Source: Rikenella sp031551865 (lineage in GTDB: Bacteria; Bacteroidota; Bacteroidia; Bacteroidales; Rikenellaceae). Taken from it: a stretch of DNA of 64,000 nt. Of the stretch, positions 42,315 to 51,884 are shown piece by piece. The notes beneath the pieces are model-generated. The model worked only from the letters and a program-made list of their open reading frames with translations. It had not been told where the DNA came from and ran no database searches. The DNA is taken from assembly GCA_031551865.1 (NCBI GenBank), contig JAVBMY010000004.1:186001-250000 (forward strand), given 5' to 3'. Each line of letters opens with the position of its first letter. Positions within the stretch are counted from its first letter, which is position 1. Both the position numbers and the translations under genes were made by a program.

Positions 42315-44678
42315 CTATCTTTTTACTTCGACAGGTTGGTCACCCACTTTAACTGTTTGTCCATAAATGGAGATTTCAGCACCGATACCGTTCTCCGAAA
42401 CGGCTTCCACGCCAGATTCCGAAACCCGGAATGCAAGCCGGGCCCCCCGGTAATCCAGTTTGAATGCCAAAGCGTTCCAATGCTCGGGCAAGCGCGGCGA
42501 CACGTCCAGCCTGCCGTCCTTGCCTACTCTGACACCACCGAACCCTTCGACCACCGAAAGCCACGACCCGGCCATGCTGGTCACGTGCAAGCCTTCGTGC
42601 ACCTCGCGATTGTAGTCATCGAGATCGAGACGCGCGGTACGAAGATAGAGTTCGTAGGCCTTGTCGTCCATGCCGAGGAACGAAGCCAGAATCGAGTGTA
42701 CGCAGGGCGAAAGCGACGACTCGTGGACGGTGCGCGGTTCGTAGAATTCGTAGTTGCGCCGGATTGTCGCCGGATCGAAGTGTTCCCTGAAAAAGTAAAG
42801 TCCTTGCAACACATCGGCCTGCTTAATGAAGCAGGAACGCAGGATCCGGTCCCACGACCAGTGCTGGTTGATGGGGCGTTGCGAAGCGTGGATGGAGTCG
42901 GCACGGAGTTGTTCTTTATCCATATAACCGTCTTGCTGCATAAACAATCCTTGTGTATCCAATTCGTTCTCAGTAAGATACATCTCATCAGCGATACAAA
43001 GCCAGTGTCGTGGCTCATCGGAATGCAGCCTGGTGAGTTCATGAATGCGGTGATAGTCCCTGACGTAGCGTTCTTTCACGCGTTCGAGGCTTTCGGCCGC
43101 ATATCGCAGGCACCACCGGGCGATATAGTTGGTGTACCAGTTGTTGTTGACGTTGTTCTCGTACTCGTTGGGGCCCGTCACGCCGAGGATCACGTATTTC
43201 CCTCGCGGCTCCGACCAGGTGGCACGTTGCGCCCAGAAGCGGGCAATAGCGATCAGCACTTCAAGTCCGTGCGAAGCCAGGTAATCGTCTGTCCCGGTAT
43301 AGCGGCAGAAGTTGTGGATGGCATAGGCGATGGCCCCGTTGCGGTGGATCTCCTCGAAGGTGATCTCCCACTCGTTGTGACACTCCTCGCCAGTCATGGT
43401 AACCATCGGATAGAGCGCTGCACCGCCTGTAAATCCGAGCCTGGCGGCGTTCTCAATGGCTTTACCGAGTTGCGTGTGGCGGTAAATGAGCAGTTGCCGG
43501 GCGACAGCCTCGCCGCAAGTGGCCAGGTAGAACGGAAGACAGTAGGCTTCGGTGTCCCAATAGGTGCTGCCGCCGTATTTCTCGCCCGTAAATCCTTTGG
43601 GGCCGACGTTCAGGCGGCTGTCGTGGCCGGTATAAGTCTGGAGCAGCTGGAAGATGCAAAACCGGATGCCCTGCTGGGCCTTGTGGTCGCCTTCGATTTG
43701 AATGTCGGCGGTCTGCCACTTGGTTGCCCATGCAGAGGCGTGCTCTTCCAGCAGGGCGGAAAATCCTGTCGCTGCGGCTTCCGCAGCCACGGTCGAAGCG
43801 GCGGCCCGGAGCTTTTCGGAATAGTGGTTGAGCGATGATGTGACGCCCACGTATTTATGCAACGTAGCTTCTTCGCCCGCAGCAAGCGGCAAGCTGTATT
43901 TGACTGATAGCCGCTCGCCTGCACCGGTGACCGAAGCCGGTGCCAAAGCCGCAGACCCGGCAGGGTTTGCGACCGGAGGGGATTGCCTATGACCAGAACT
44001 GTCGTCGGACGGCGCGGTTTTCGCCAACGACGAGCGTTGCGCCCAGCATACTTCGAAGCCGGTTTTCAGCGTCCGCATCGTCAACGAGTCTTCGCTCAGA
44101 CCGGCGGGTTCCCAGAACTTCTCGGCATAATTGGCGTCTTCATTCCGCACGTCGCCTTCGACATACGCGTCGATGTCAAGCTGTTGAATATCGCCGTCGA
44201 GGGCTTTGATCTTGTATTCGACCGCACCGAGTTCGACCCGCGCAAGCGATACGAAACGCCTCGCTTCGACCGCCACCCGCCGGCTGCTGCACGGCATCTG
44301 CGCCGTAAAGCGACGGGTCAACAGGCCGCATTGCATGTCGAGTTCGAGACTGTAATCGCTCACCTCGCAACGGGCCAGGTCGAGCGGCTCGCCGTCGACC
44401 GTCACATTTATCCCAATCCAACAAGCGGAATTGAGCACCTTGGCGAAATATTCGGGATAGCCGTTTTTCCACCAGCCGACGCGCGTTTTGTCGGGATAAT
44501 ATATGCCGCCGATATAGTTGCCGGGCAGAGTGTCGCCACTGTACCGCTCCTCGAAGTTGGCCCGCCCGCCCATGGCACCGTTACCAATGCTGAACAGGCT
44601 CTCCGAAGCGCGGCGGGCCGAAGGGGCGAAGCCTCGTTCGATGATTTTCCAGGGGTCTATTTCTAATTTTCTATGCAT
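42315..44678 (-). CDS. GH65 family phosphorylase (maltose phosphorylase-like)
   Basis: The 787-residue protein has the (alpha/alpha)6 barrel of GH65. The catalytic acid Glu505 is in GVTGPNEYENNVNNNWYTN, and the sugar-binding GSTYWDTEAYCLPF motif is present. Members phosphorolyse maltose, trehalose, kojibiose or nigerose, giving glucose and beta-glucose 1-phosphate. The adjacent beta-phosphoglucomutase supports this inverting reaction. A Ser/Pro/Ala-rich insertion (around residues 227-260) is not typical of the family. The start MHRKLEIDPW was chosen by family alignment. Confidence 0.92.
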   Translation of the reverse strand: MHRKLEIDPWKIIERGFAPSARRASESLFSIGNGAMGGRANFEERYSGDTLPGNYIGGIYYPDKTRVGWWKNGYPEYFAKVLNSACWIGINVTVDGEPLDLARCEVSDYSLELDMQCGLLTRRFTAQMPCSSRRVAVEARRFVSLARVELGAVEYKIKALDGDIQQLDIDAYVEGDVRNEDANYAEKFWEPAGLSEDSLTMRTLKTGFEVCWAQRSSLAKTAPSDDSSGHRQSPPVANPAGSAALAPASVTGAGERLSVKYSLPLAAGEEATLHKYVGVTSSLNHYSEKLRAAASTVAAEAAATGFSALLEEHASAWATKWQTADIQIEGDHKAQQGIRFCIFQLLQTYTGHDSRLNVGPKGFTGEKYGGSTYWDTEAYCLPFYLATCGEAVARQLLIYRHTQLGKAIENAARLGFTGGAALYPMVTMTGEECHNEWEITFEEIHRNGAIAYAIHNFCRYTGTDDYLASHGLEVLIAIARFWAQRATWSEPRGKYVILGVTGPNEYENNVNNNWYTNYIARWCLRYAAESLERVKERYVRDYHRIHELTRLHSDEPRHWLCIADEMYLTENELDTQGLFMQQDGYMDKEQLRADSIHASQRPINQHWSWDRILRSCFIKQADVLQGLYFFREHFDPATIRRNYEFYEPRTVHESSLSPCVHSILASFLGMDDKAYELYLRTARLDLDDYNREVHEGLHVTSMAGSWLSVVEGFGGVRVGKDGRLDVSPRLPEHWNALAFKLDYRGARLAFRVSESGVEAVSENGIGAEISIYGQTVKVGDQPVEVKR

Positions 44679-44692
44679 TTTTATCATCCATA

Positions 44693-44748
44693 ATGTCATC
44701 CTGAGCACCAGCGAAGGATCTCCCCTTTGCCGGCGTTCAGGATGACAC
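44693..44748. repeat. Palindromic intergenic repeat, TGTCATCC family (short degenerate copy)
   Basis: TGTCATCCTGAGC (44694) and GTTCAGGATGACA (44735-44747) pair at the ends, with a GAAGGATCT core and shorter interior than other copies. It lies between the pgmB and GH65 genes. Confidence 0.7.
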
Positions 44749-44749
44749 T

Positions 44750-45421
44750 TTAATGTTTATCCATCAATCGTTTTTTGAGGTCGGGCCAGCCGGTGGTTTT
44801 CAAGTCGGGGATCACTATTTCGGCATCGCGCAATATGACCGGGGAGCCCACGCCGACAACGCGCATCTCGCCCCGGCGGGCTGCCTCGATACCAGCTTCG
44901 GCATCTTCGAACACCACGCAGTCGTGCGGGCTGATGCCCAGATAATAGGCGCATTGCAGGAACACTTCGGGGTGCGGTTTGGCGTGGACGATCATGTTGC
45001 CGTCGACCACCACGTCGAATTCCGAGGTGAGCCCTATCCTTTCGAGAATCGTCCGGGCGTTGCGGCTCGACGAGCCGAGTGCGGCGTGCATGCCGTCTTC
45101 GCGAACTTGGTGCAGGAACTCCCGAACGCCCGGCAGTATGTCGGCCGGGGTCATCCGGGCGATGTATTCGAGGTACCAGCAATTCTTGCGAGAGGCGAGT
45201 TGTCCACGATCTTCGGGCGTCAGGGCCTCGAAGAGCCCGCCGATTTCAAGCAATATGGCAAGCGAGTCCATACGGCTCACCCCTTTCAGGCGCTCGTTGT
45301 CGATTTCGGTAAATTCGAACCCCAGTTCGCGCGCCAGGCGTTGCCACGCCATAAAATGGTAGCGCGCCGTATCAACGATCACGCCGTCGAGGTCGAAAAT
45401 AACTGCTTTTATATTTTCCAT
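44750..45421 (-). CDS. pgmB: Beta-phosphoglucomutase
   Basis: The 223-residue HAD-family enzyme converts beta-glucose 1-phosphate to glucose 6-phosphate. The motif FDLDGVIVDTARYHF gives the nucleophile and acid/base Asp residues (about 9 and 11). GSSSRNA and the FEDAEAGIEAA motif complete the HAD core. The start MENIKAVIFDLDG was chosen. It is the first gene of pgmB-GH65-GH13. The -7 element (45430-45437) lies so near the ATG that the transcript may be almost leaderless. Confidence 0.92.
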   Translation of the reverse strand: MENIKAVIFDLDGVIVDTARYHFMAWQRLARELGFEFTEIDNERLKGVSRMDSLAILLEIGGLFEALTPEDRGQLASRKNCWYLEYIARMTPADILPGVREFLHQVREDGMHAALGSSSRNARTILERIGLTSEFDVVVDGNMIVHAKPHPEVFLQCAYYLGISPHDCVVFEDAEAGIEAARRGEMRVVGVGSPVILRDAEIVIPDLKTTGWPDLKKRLMDKH

Positions 45422-45429
45422 AACGGTTT

Positions 45430-45437
45430 CAAATATA
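45430..45437 (-). promoter_or_regulatory. -7 element for pgmB
   Basis: Minus-strand TATATTTG matches TAnnTTTG exactly. It ends 9 bp before the ATG, so the start site would lie within a few bases of the start codon. Confidence 0.35.
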
Positions 45438-45567
45438 GCAAATATTAAGCCCGGGGCCATAAAATAGCTGTAAATAAAAAGGCGCGGGCGGGGTGCGCGT
45501 TTCGTTGGTCTTCGTTTCCTGGTGTTGTGGATTTCAATGTATTCCTGCGGGAATCACAAAAATAAAA

Positions 45568-45655
45568 ATGTCACCCCGAAAACAGCAGCGAAGGATCTCT
45601 GACCGGGGGAGTATATTTCCCGAACGAGATCCTTCGCTGACGCTCAGGATGACTG
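45568..45655. repeat. Palindromic intergenic repeat, TGTCATCC family
   Basis: Arms at 45569-45599 and 45627-45653 share GCGAAGGATCT/AGATCCTTCGC. The outer ends are degenerate. It lies about 75 bp past the trxA stop. Confidence 0.75.
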
Positions 45656-45727
45656 GGGCAGAAGCGCCCTAACCTTTACCCTCATGACATTTTCATGCGG
45701 TTCAAGGGCAAAACATGGTTGTAAAAA

Positions 45728-46042
45728 CTACAACAGTTTGTTGAGCTTTTCGACCAGCGCCGCTTTGGTGGTGGCACCCACCTGTTTGTCGACCACGACC
45801 CCGCCTTTGATGAACAGCACGGTCGGGATGTTGCGGATCATGAATTTGGCGGCGATATCGTTGTTGTTGTCGACGTCGCATTTGCCGACGTTGGCGCGTC
45901 CGTCGTATTCGGCGGCGATCTCCTCGACGATGGGACCGATCATGCGGCAGGGGCCGCACCACTCCGCCCAGAAGTCGATCACGAGCGGTTTGCTGTCCTG
46001 CATAAGTTGGTCAAAATTGGCTGAATTAATCTCTAAGGCCAT
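45728..46042 (-). CDS. trxA: Thioredoxin
   Basis: The 104-residue protein has the active-site WCGPC (Cys about 29 and 32), the cis-proline NIPTVLFI, and a charged segment at the C-terminus. It reduces disulfides and serves enzymes such as the peroxiredoxin in this window. It is followed by a palindromic repeat and preceded by its own promoter. Confidence 0.97.
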   Translation of the reverse strand: MALEINSANFDQLMQDSKPLVIDFWAEWCGPCRMIGPIVEEIAAEYDGRANVGKCDVDNNNDIAAKFMIRNIPTVLFIKGGVVVDKQVGATTKAALVEKLNKLL

Positions 46043-46123
46043 GATAATTAGTTTTTTATGTTTTTCTGTTGAGCTGAGAACCTATACGTTGACCGGGTAC
46101 TGCAAAATCCATACCCCGGTGTA

Positions 46124-46154
46124 CAAAGGTAGTTTAACTTATCCGATATTTAAA
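46124..46154 (-). promoter_or_regulatory. Promoter for trxA within the dnaE 3' end
   Basis: Minus-strand -7 TACCTTTG (46124-46131) is preceded after 19 nt by TTTA (46151-46154). The leader would be about 75 nt. It overlaps the tail of dnaE. Confidence 0.5.
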
Positions 46155-49100
46155 CTGGTATTCGTCCAAAAGTTCGACCAGATCGGCGTTCAGTTCGACC
46201 CGCGGGGCGCGGGTGTGGAGCGATACGCGGATACCCGTATCGGGGTCGAACACATGCACCCTCAGGATGATCTTGGCAGCCTCGTCGCCGCTCAAACCCG
46301 ATATGTCGGCGATGAACGCGTCGTTGAGCTCGTCGATGGGAATAGTGACCGAGATTTCGTGTATGTCCTTCTCCGAGACCTCGCGCAGGCTCTTCATACT
46401 TTTGATCGAAATCTCCATTTCGCCCGGGCGGAAGCGGCTTTCTTGTATGCGCCCGCGCACCATCATGGCGCTCTGCTCGAAACAGAACTGTCGGAGGGTT
46501 TCCCAGTCGCGGCTCCAGAGCGTGAAGGTGTGGCTGCCCGAGAAATCCTCGATCGTGAAACGTCCGTAAGGTTTCCCGGCCTTGGTCGATAGGTGTTGTA
46601 CCGAGGTGATCATGCCGGCTACGCAGAAATCGCGTTCGCGCCTCTCGGCCAACATTTCGTCGAGATCAGAAACCTTCTGGGTGCAGTAATTCTCGATAAT
46701 AATGCGGTAATCATCGAGCGGGTGCGACGAAAGGTAGATCCCTACTTTCTCGCGTTCGCGGTTTAATGTTTCGAGTTTACCCCACTCCTCGCCCGAGGGG
46801 GGGGCGGGGCGCTGCACCATGGTGGTCGAAAGCATATCGCCGAACAGGCTGTTTTGCGAAGTGTTGCGCTCGGCCTGCACCAGGTTGCCGTAGCGGATCA
46901 GGGTCTCGGTGAATGAAGTCCCTTTGCTGTCGGCCGCGAAGAACTGGCTGCGGTGGAACGGGATAATGGAGTCGAATGCCCCCGCCAGCGCCAGGCTCTC
47001 TATATTTTTCTTGTTGACGGCCTGCAGATTGACGCGCTCTACAAAATCGAAGATGTCCAGGAACGGGCCGTTGGCCTTGCGCTCTTCGATGATGGATTCG
47101 ACCGCCCCGGCGCCGACGTCCTTGATGCCGCCCATGCCGAAGCGTAAATTGCCCTCGGCATCAACCGAGAAGCGCAGGCGGCTGGCGTTGACATCGGGCC
47201 CTTTGACGGGTGTACCCATGCGCTTGCACTCGTCCATGAAGAAACTGATCTTCTTGATGTCCGAGAGGTTGCAACTCAGCAGGGCCGCCATGAATTCAGC
47301 CGGATAATGCGCCTTGAGATAGGCCGTCTGGTACGACACGTAGGCGTAGCATGTCGAGTGCGACTTGTTGAAGGCGTACTGGGCGAAGGCTTCCCAGTCT
47401 TTCCATATTTTTTCGCAGACAGTACGGTCGTGACCGTTGCGGGCCGCCCCGTCGAGGAAACTGTCTTTCATCTTGGCCAGCACCGAGGCCTGTTTCTTAC
47501 CCATCGCCTTGCGCAGGGTGTCGGCTTCGCCCTTGGTAAACCCGGCGAGCTTCTGCGAGAGGAGCATCACTTGTTCCTGGTAGACCGTGATCCCGTAAGT
47601 ATCTTCGAGGTATTCGGCCATTTCGGGCAGGTCGTAGCTGATCTTTTCGAGACCGTGTTTGCGGGCGACATAGTTGGGAATGTACTCCATCGGCCCCGGC
47701 CGGTAGAGTGCGTTCATCGCGATCAGGTCTTCGAACCGGTTGGGTTTCAGCGATCGCAGGTGCTTTTTCATGCCCGGAGATTCGAACTGGAACAGGCCTG
47801 TGGTATCTCCCCGGCTGTATAATTCGAAAGTGAGTTTGTCGTCGAGCGGGATATTGTCGATGTCAATGTCGATACCGCGCGACTCCCTGACATTCTCGAC
47901 GGCATTGCGGATCACCGACAAGTTGCTCAGACCGAGCAAATCCATTTTAATGAGGCCGATCTCCTCGACCAATCCACCTTCGAACTGCACCACGTAGAGG
48001 TCGGACTCTTTCGAGGTCGACAGGGGGGCGAAGTTTTCGAGGTCGTCCTGCCCGATGATGATGCCGCAGGCGTGGATACCCGTCTGGCGCACCGAGCCTT
48101 CGAGCCGTTCGGCGTAGCGCATCGTATCGCGCACCAGCGGGTTTTCGCTTTCGCGCAGGGCCGCCAACTCGCCGACCTCTTTGTAGGCATCGGCCAGTGT
48201 GATCTTGGGGCGCTCGGGGATCATCTTCGAGATGCGGTCGCTCTCGCTGAGCGGCAGTTTCTGGACACGCGCCACGTCTTTGACCGACGATTTGGCACCC
48301 ATCGTACCGAAAGTGATGATGTGAGCCACACGTTTGCGGCCGTATTTTTCGACCACGTATTTCAACACTTTGTCGCGCCGCTCGTCGTCGAAGTCAATGT
48401 CTATATCGGGCAGCGAGATGCGTTCGGGATTAAGGAAACGTTCGAACAGGAGGCCGTACTTGATCGGGTCCATGTTGGTGATGCCGAGCGCATAGGCCAC
48501 CACCGATCCCGCCGCCGAACCGCGGCCCGGACCCACGGCCACGCCCATTTCGCGGGCGGCCCGGATCATATCCCACACGATCAGGAAATAGCCGGGGTAT
48601 CCCATCCATTCGATGGTATCCAACTCGAACTGGATGCGTTCGCGAATCCCGGGGGTCAGCGCCTCGCCGGGATAGCGGTTTCCGGCCCCTTGCCAAACGA
48701 TGTCGGCCAGGTAGAGTTGCTGCCGCGATACGATCAGCGCTTTGTCCAATGCTCCGGCATGCCCGGTTTTTGCACCCCACGACTCAATATCCCCGAGCGA
48801 CTGGGCCTTTTCTACGGCTGACGTGATCTCCCGGAGCGTTTCGGGTTGTTTCTCGTATTTCTTGTTCACGCTCACCATCAGCGACTTTTTGAGCGACGCG
48901 AGGTCGATCGCGAAGTCGTCGGGTGGCAGGAAGTTGGGCATGTAAGGGTCATGGGCGAGGTCGTACGCTTCGATTTTGGCTACGATCTCCTGCGTGGTTT
49001 CGAGCGCCTCGGGCGTTTCGGCGAAGAGCATCGCCATCTCGTCCTCGCTCTTGAGGTATTCCTGCGTGGTGTAGCGCATGCGCACCGGGTCGTCGAGGTC

Positions 49101-49808
49101 TTTGCCCGTGCTCAGGCAGATCAGGCGGTCGTGGGCCTCGGCGTCTTCGGCCTCGATATAGTGGACGTCGTTCGTGGCGATGTATTTCACGCCGTGGCGG
49201 GCGGCCAGCTCAAGCAAGTGCTTGTTCACCATCACCTGGTGCTGGTAGACCTTGCCGTCGATCGCCGGATCGCCGCTACGGTGCAGTTGCAATTCGAGGT
49301 AGTAGTCCTCGCCGAACAGGTTCTTGAACCACTCCACGGCGCGGCTGGCGCCTTCGATATTTCCCTCCATGATGCGCTGGGGAATCTCGCCGCCCAAGCA
49401 GGCCGAACAGCAGATCAGCCCTTCGTGGTGTTGCTCCAGCAACTCTTTGTCGATGCGGGGATTATAGTAGAAACCTTCCGTCCAGGCATAGGACACGAGC
49501 TTGATCAGGTTGTGATAACCGGTCAGATTTTTGGCCAATAGGATCAAGTGGTCGCCGCCCCGGTCTTCCTTACCCTCTTTGTCGAAACGGCTCGACGCGG
49601 CCACGTACACCTCGCAGCCGAGGATGGGTTTCAGGCCCGCTTTAGTGGCTGCTGCATGGAATTCTTTGACCCCGAACATGTTGCCGTGGTCGGTGATCGC
49701 CAGCGCATCCATACCGAGCTCCCCAGCGCGTGCGATGAGTTTTTTGATGGCTGCCGCGCCGTCGAGGATCGAGTATTGCGTATGTACGTGAAGATGGGTA
49801 AAGGCCAC
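46134..49808 (-). CDS. dnaE: DNA polymerase III subunit alpha
   Basis: The 1224-residue replicative polymerase has an N-terminal PHP domain (about 1-280; THLHVHTQYSILDGAAA), the polymerase palm (about 400-620) with LPDIDIDFDDERRDKV, finger and thumb regions, helix-hairpin-helix and OB-fold C-terminal parts (about 980-1150). It is the DnaE1 type without a 3'-5' exonuclease. The start codon is GTG, chosen because the family begins MAFTHLHVHTQYS. A -7 element (49878-49885) is upstream. Confidence 0.97.
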   Translation of the reverse strand: MAFTHLHVHTQYSILDGAAAIKKLIARAGELGMDALAITDHGNMFGVKEFHAAATKAGLKPILGCEVYVAASSRFDKEGKEDRGGDHLILLAKNLTGYHNLIKLVSYAWTEGFYYNPRIDKELLEQHHEGLICCSACLGGEIPQRIMEGNIEGASRAVEWFKNLFGEDYYLELQLHRSGDPAIDGKVYQHQVMVNKHLLELAARHGVKYIATNDVHYIEAEDAEAHDRLICLSTGKDLDDPVRMRYTTQEYLKSEDEMAMLFAETPEALETTQEIVAKIEAYDLAHDPYMPNFLPPDDFAIDLASLKKSLMVSVNKKYEKQPETLREITSAVEKAQSLGDIESWGAKTGHAGALDKALIVSRQQLYLADIVWQGAGNRYPGEALTPGIRERIQFELDTIEWMGYPGYFLIVWDMIRAAREMGVAVGPGRGSAAGSVVAYALGITNMDPIKYGLLFERFLNPERISLPDIDIDFDDERRDKVLKYVVEKYGRKRVAHIITFGTMGAKSSVKDVARVQKLPLSESDRISKMIPERPKITLADAYKEVGELAALRESENPLVRDTMRYAERLEGSVRQTGIHACGIIIGQDDLENFAPLSTSKESDLYVVQFEGGLVEEIGLIKMDLLGLSNLSVIRNAVENVRESRGIDIDIDNIPLDDKLTFELYSRGDTTGLFQFESPGMKKHLRSLKPNRFEDLIAMNALYRPGPMEYIPNYVARKHGLEKISYDLPEMAEYLEDTYGITVYQEQVMLLSQKLAGFTKGEADTLRKAMGKKQASVLAKMKDSFLDGAARNGHDRTVCEKIWKDWEAFAQYAFNKSHSTCYAYVSYQTAYLKAHYPAEFMAALLSCNLSDIKKISFFMDECKRMGTPVKGPDVNASRLRFSVDAEGNLRFGMGGIKDVGAGAVESIIEERKANGPFLDIFDFVERVNLQAVNKKNIESLALAGAFDSIIPFHRSQFFAADSKGTSFTETLIRYGNLVQAERNTSQNSLFGDMLSTTMVQRPAPPSGEEWGKLETLNREREKVGIYLSSHPLDDYRIIIENYCTQKVSDLDEMLAERRERDFCVAGMITSVQHLSTKAGKPYGRFTIEDFSGSHTFTLWSRDWETLRQFCFEQSAMMVRGRIQESRFRPGEMEISIKSMKSLREVSEKDIHEISVTIPIDELNDAFIADISGLSGDEAAKIILRVHVFDPDTGIRVSLHTRAPRVELNADLVELLDEYQFKYRIS

Positions 49809-49877
49809 AGTGGTCGGGATTCAAAGGTTGTTTGGATTTTTCTTCGGAGAAAGAATTAAACAAACCTGCAGGGGTTA

Positions 49878-49885
49878 CAAAGATA
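49878..49885 (-). promoter_or_regulatory. -7 element for dnaE
   Basis: Minus-strand TATCTTTG matches TAnnTTTG exactly and lies about 70 bp before the GTG start. Confidence 0.4.
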
Positions 49886-50010
49886 GCATTATTCAGGCAT
49901 CCGGGAAAGGGCGGCCGCAAGGAGCGGCGGGCCTGCAATGAAATGCTGGCCCGCCGCCGGAAACGGTGCAATACACTGAGTCTGTCTCTATATTTTCCTC
50001 TCGTCCTTCC

Positions 50011-50106
50011 ACGTCTCTTTTTGGCCTCTTTTTTCCGCCGGTTTGTCGAGGCATATCGGGAATATGGTTCAAAAACCGGCGGAAAAAAGAGGCCAAAAAG
50101 AGACGT
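50011..50106. repeat. 34-bp perfect inverted repeat with a 28-nt loop
   Basis: The arms at 50011-50044 and 50073-50106 are exactly complementary. The arms contain T- and A-runs and a GCCGG core. The loop can fold too (CATAT-CGGGA-ATATG). It may end the ddh transcript, but arms this long are unusual for a terminator. Confidence 0.9.
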
Positions 50107-50145
50107 GAAATAACTTCGGAAAAATTCAGAGGCAGACTCTCGGGA

Positions 50146-51042
50146 TTATACGAGATGGCGGATATGCTCTTCGCGGTCGCCGGGCAGGAGGTCGATCACC
50201 GGGATCTCGATCATTGTGTAAGCGCCGGGTTTTTGGAGCAGCGTGGCGCGTGCCGCACCGACCATGATCTGGGCCGTAAGGGCCGGGTTGTTGATGCTCA
50301 TCGAGAATTCGAAGCGCTGGTTCTGCGTCTTGCCGCTCACGCCTTTGCGCACGAGGCTCACCCCGTGCCCCATATCGAGCAGGGCGGCCACGCTGTCGAC
50401 CTGGGTGACGTGCGTTTCGTCGCTGGCGAAATAGGGGTCGGCCTTGATGTCGGCGGCCACTTTTTCGATCTTGTGGCCGGGGGAGACCTCCACGTAGACC
50501 ATGCGGCGGTGAATGCCCGTGCCGGTGGGGATGGTCATCGAGAGCGCGGCCTGCACGCCGTCGATGGCTTTCACGGCCACAGTATGTCCCATACTCATGC
50601 CGGGGCCGAAATTGGTGTAAGTAACGCCTTGCGGGGCGCAGGCTTCGAGCAGTGCACGCACCACCGAGTCGCTGCCGGGATCCCAGCCGGCCGAGATGAC
50701 CGACACCGCGCCGCTTTTGCGGGCCGCCTCGCCGAGCGTGCGGCGCAGATCGACGATACCGCCGTGGATGTCGTAGCTGTCTACTGTATTGATACCGAGG
50801 GCGAGCGCCTTGAGCGCCTGCTCCTCTACTTTGCGGGTGGGGGTACACAGGATGACGACGGTCAGGTCGGGCAACTCCTCAAGGGAACTTACCACCTGAT
50901 ATTTCGCCAGTTCGGCCGGAGGGTTCGAGCTGTCGCGGCGCACCACGCCGGCGATCTCGAAATCCGGAGCCATTTCGAGGGCTTCGATCACGTATTTACC
51001 AATGTTTCCATAGCCTACAACGGCTGCTCTGATCTTTTTCAT
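50146..51042 (-). CDS. ddh: Meso-diaminopimelate dehydrogenase
   Basis: The 298-residue enzyme makes meso-diaminopimelate from tetrahydrodipicolinate in one NADPH-dependent step, for lysine and peptidoglycan synthesis. The N-terminal AAVVGYGNIGKYVIEAL Rossmann motif, SAGWDPGSDSVVRALL and TYTNFGPGMSMGHTVAVKAI are Ddh signatures. Length is typical for the Bacteroidetes form. It is separated from dnaE by a large inverted repeat, so the two are likely separate transcripts. Confidence 0.95.
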   Translation of the reverse strand: MKKIRAAVVGYGNIGKYVIEALEMAPDFEIAGVVRRDSSNPPAELAKYQVVSSLEELPDLTVVILCTPTRKVEEQALKALALGINTVDSYDIHGGIVDLRRTLGEAARKSGAVSVISAGWDPGSDSVVRALLEACAPQGVTYTNFGPGMSMGHTVAVKAIDGVQAALSMTIPTGTGIHRRMVYVEVSPGHKIEKVAADIKADPYFASDETHVTQVDSVAALLDMGHGVSLVRKGVSGKTQNQRFEFSMSINNPALTAQIMVGAARATLLQKPGAYTMIEIPVIDLLPGDREEHIRHLV

Positions 51043-51282
51043 CTTTCTTCTTAAAAATTAAACAACCGTAAAATTAGCAAATTTGGGGCCGCCGGGCAAC
51101 CCCAAGAGGTAGGTATTATCGACAATTTAATAACAACACCAAGGTACATTCGGAAAGTTATCCAAAGCGCGGCATATGCCAAGCTATACTCCCGGAGCGG
51201 AACGACCGCTCCCGTGCAAATCATCCATGAAGAGAGCGGGAGGGAACTCTCCGGAAAGACGGGGCTCTGGGATGTATTGATT

Positions 51283-51834
51283 TCAGGTGATGATCCTCCA
51301 CTCCCGGGCAAAGGTTTTGAGTTTCTGGTCGACCTCGCGCCAGTGGGGCATGAGCTGCGTTTCGAGCGCCTTGAATTGCGCCGAGTGGTTTTGTACCACG
51401 AAGTGGCAAAGCTCGTGCATCAGGATATAGGAAATCGCCTCGCGGGGCGCTTTGGCCAGATGCAGGTTCAGGGTGATCAGCCCTTTGGTGTAGTAGCAGC
51501 GTCCCCACGCGCGGCGCATGCGGAATATTTTAAGTTGCGGTGGCGGGATCACGTGACCGAGGGCAGCCAGCCGCGGCAACCAAAACGCCACCGCCCGGTC
51601 GAACTCCTTCCGCGCCGTGCGGCGGTACCACCCTTCGAAATAGGCAATGAAATTCTCGCGGGTCATCGGATGGAGCGATACGTGCAGGATAGCATTCGCC
51701 TCGTCGATCTTGATGGCGTTGCGGGGGCCCGGACTGAGTTCGACCACGTATTCTCGCCCCAGAAACAGGAACGTGCGCCGCACGTGGGGCGACACGGGCG
51801 TCGGGCGGTTCAGTATTTTGGAGAACAGGCTCAT
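51283..51834 (-). CDS. YgjP-like (M48-type) metallopeptidase domain protein
   Basis: The 183-residue protein carries HELCHF (about residue 139) and a downstream His/Glu region (NHSAQFKALE), the zinc-binding pattern of the YgjP-like domain. WGRCYYTKGLITLNLHLAKA matches the family segment WGSC..G.I.LN. Its peptidase activity has not been shown for the family, so function is unassigned. It is the last of a minus-strand group downstream of miaA. Confidence 0.85.
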   Translation of the reverse strand: MSLFSKILNRPTPVSPHVRRTFLFLGREYVVELSPGPRNAIKIDEANAILHVSLHPMTRENFIAYFEGWYRRTARKEFDRAVAFWLPRLAALGHVIPPPQLKIFRMRRAWGRCYYTKGLITLNLHLAKAPREAISYILMHELCHFVVQNHSAQFKALETQLMPHWREVDQKLKTFAREWRIIT

Positions 51835-51884
51835 GGTTTCATTCGGGGGGAGGCGCCGGGTCGAAGCTAAGTAGAGTCACATTT

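Larger units (their letters stand above)
45422..45727. other. Convergent-side region between trxA and pgmB
   Basis: 306 bp without a gene. It holds a minus-strand -7 element TATATTTG (45430-45437) and a palindromic repeat (45568-45655). Confidence 0.5.
49809..50145. other. Region between dnaE and ddh with a long inverted repeat
   Basis: 337 bp. It contains the dnaE -7 element, a GC-rich hairpin (49925-49933 with 49948-49956) and a 34-bp perfect inverted repeat (50011-50044 with 50073-50106). No gene. Confidence 0.7.
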
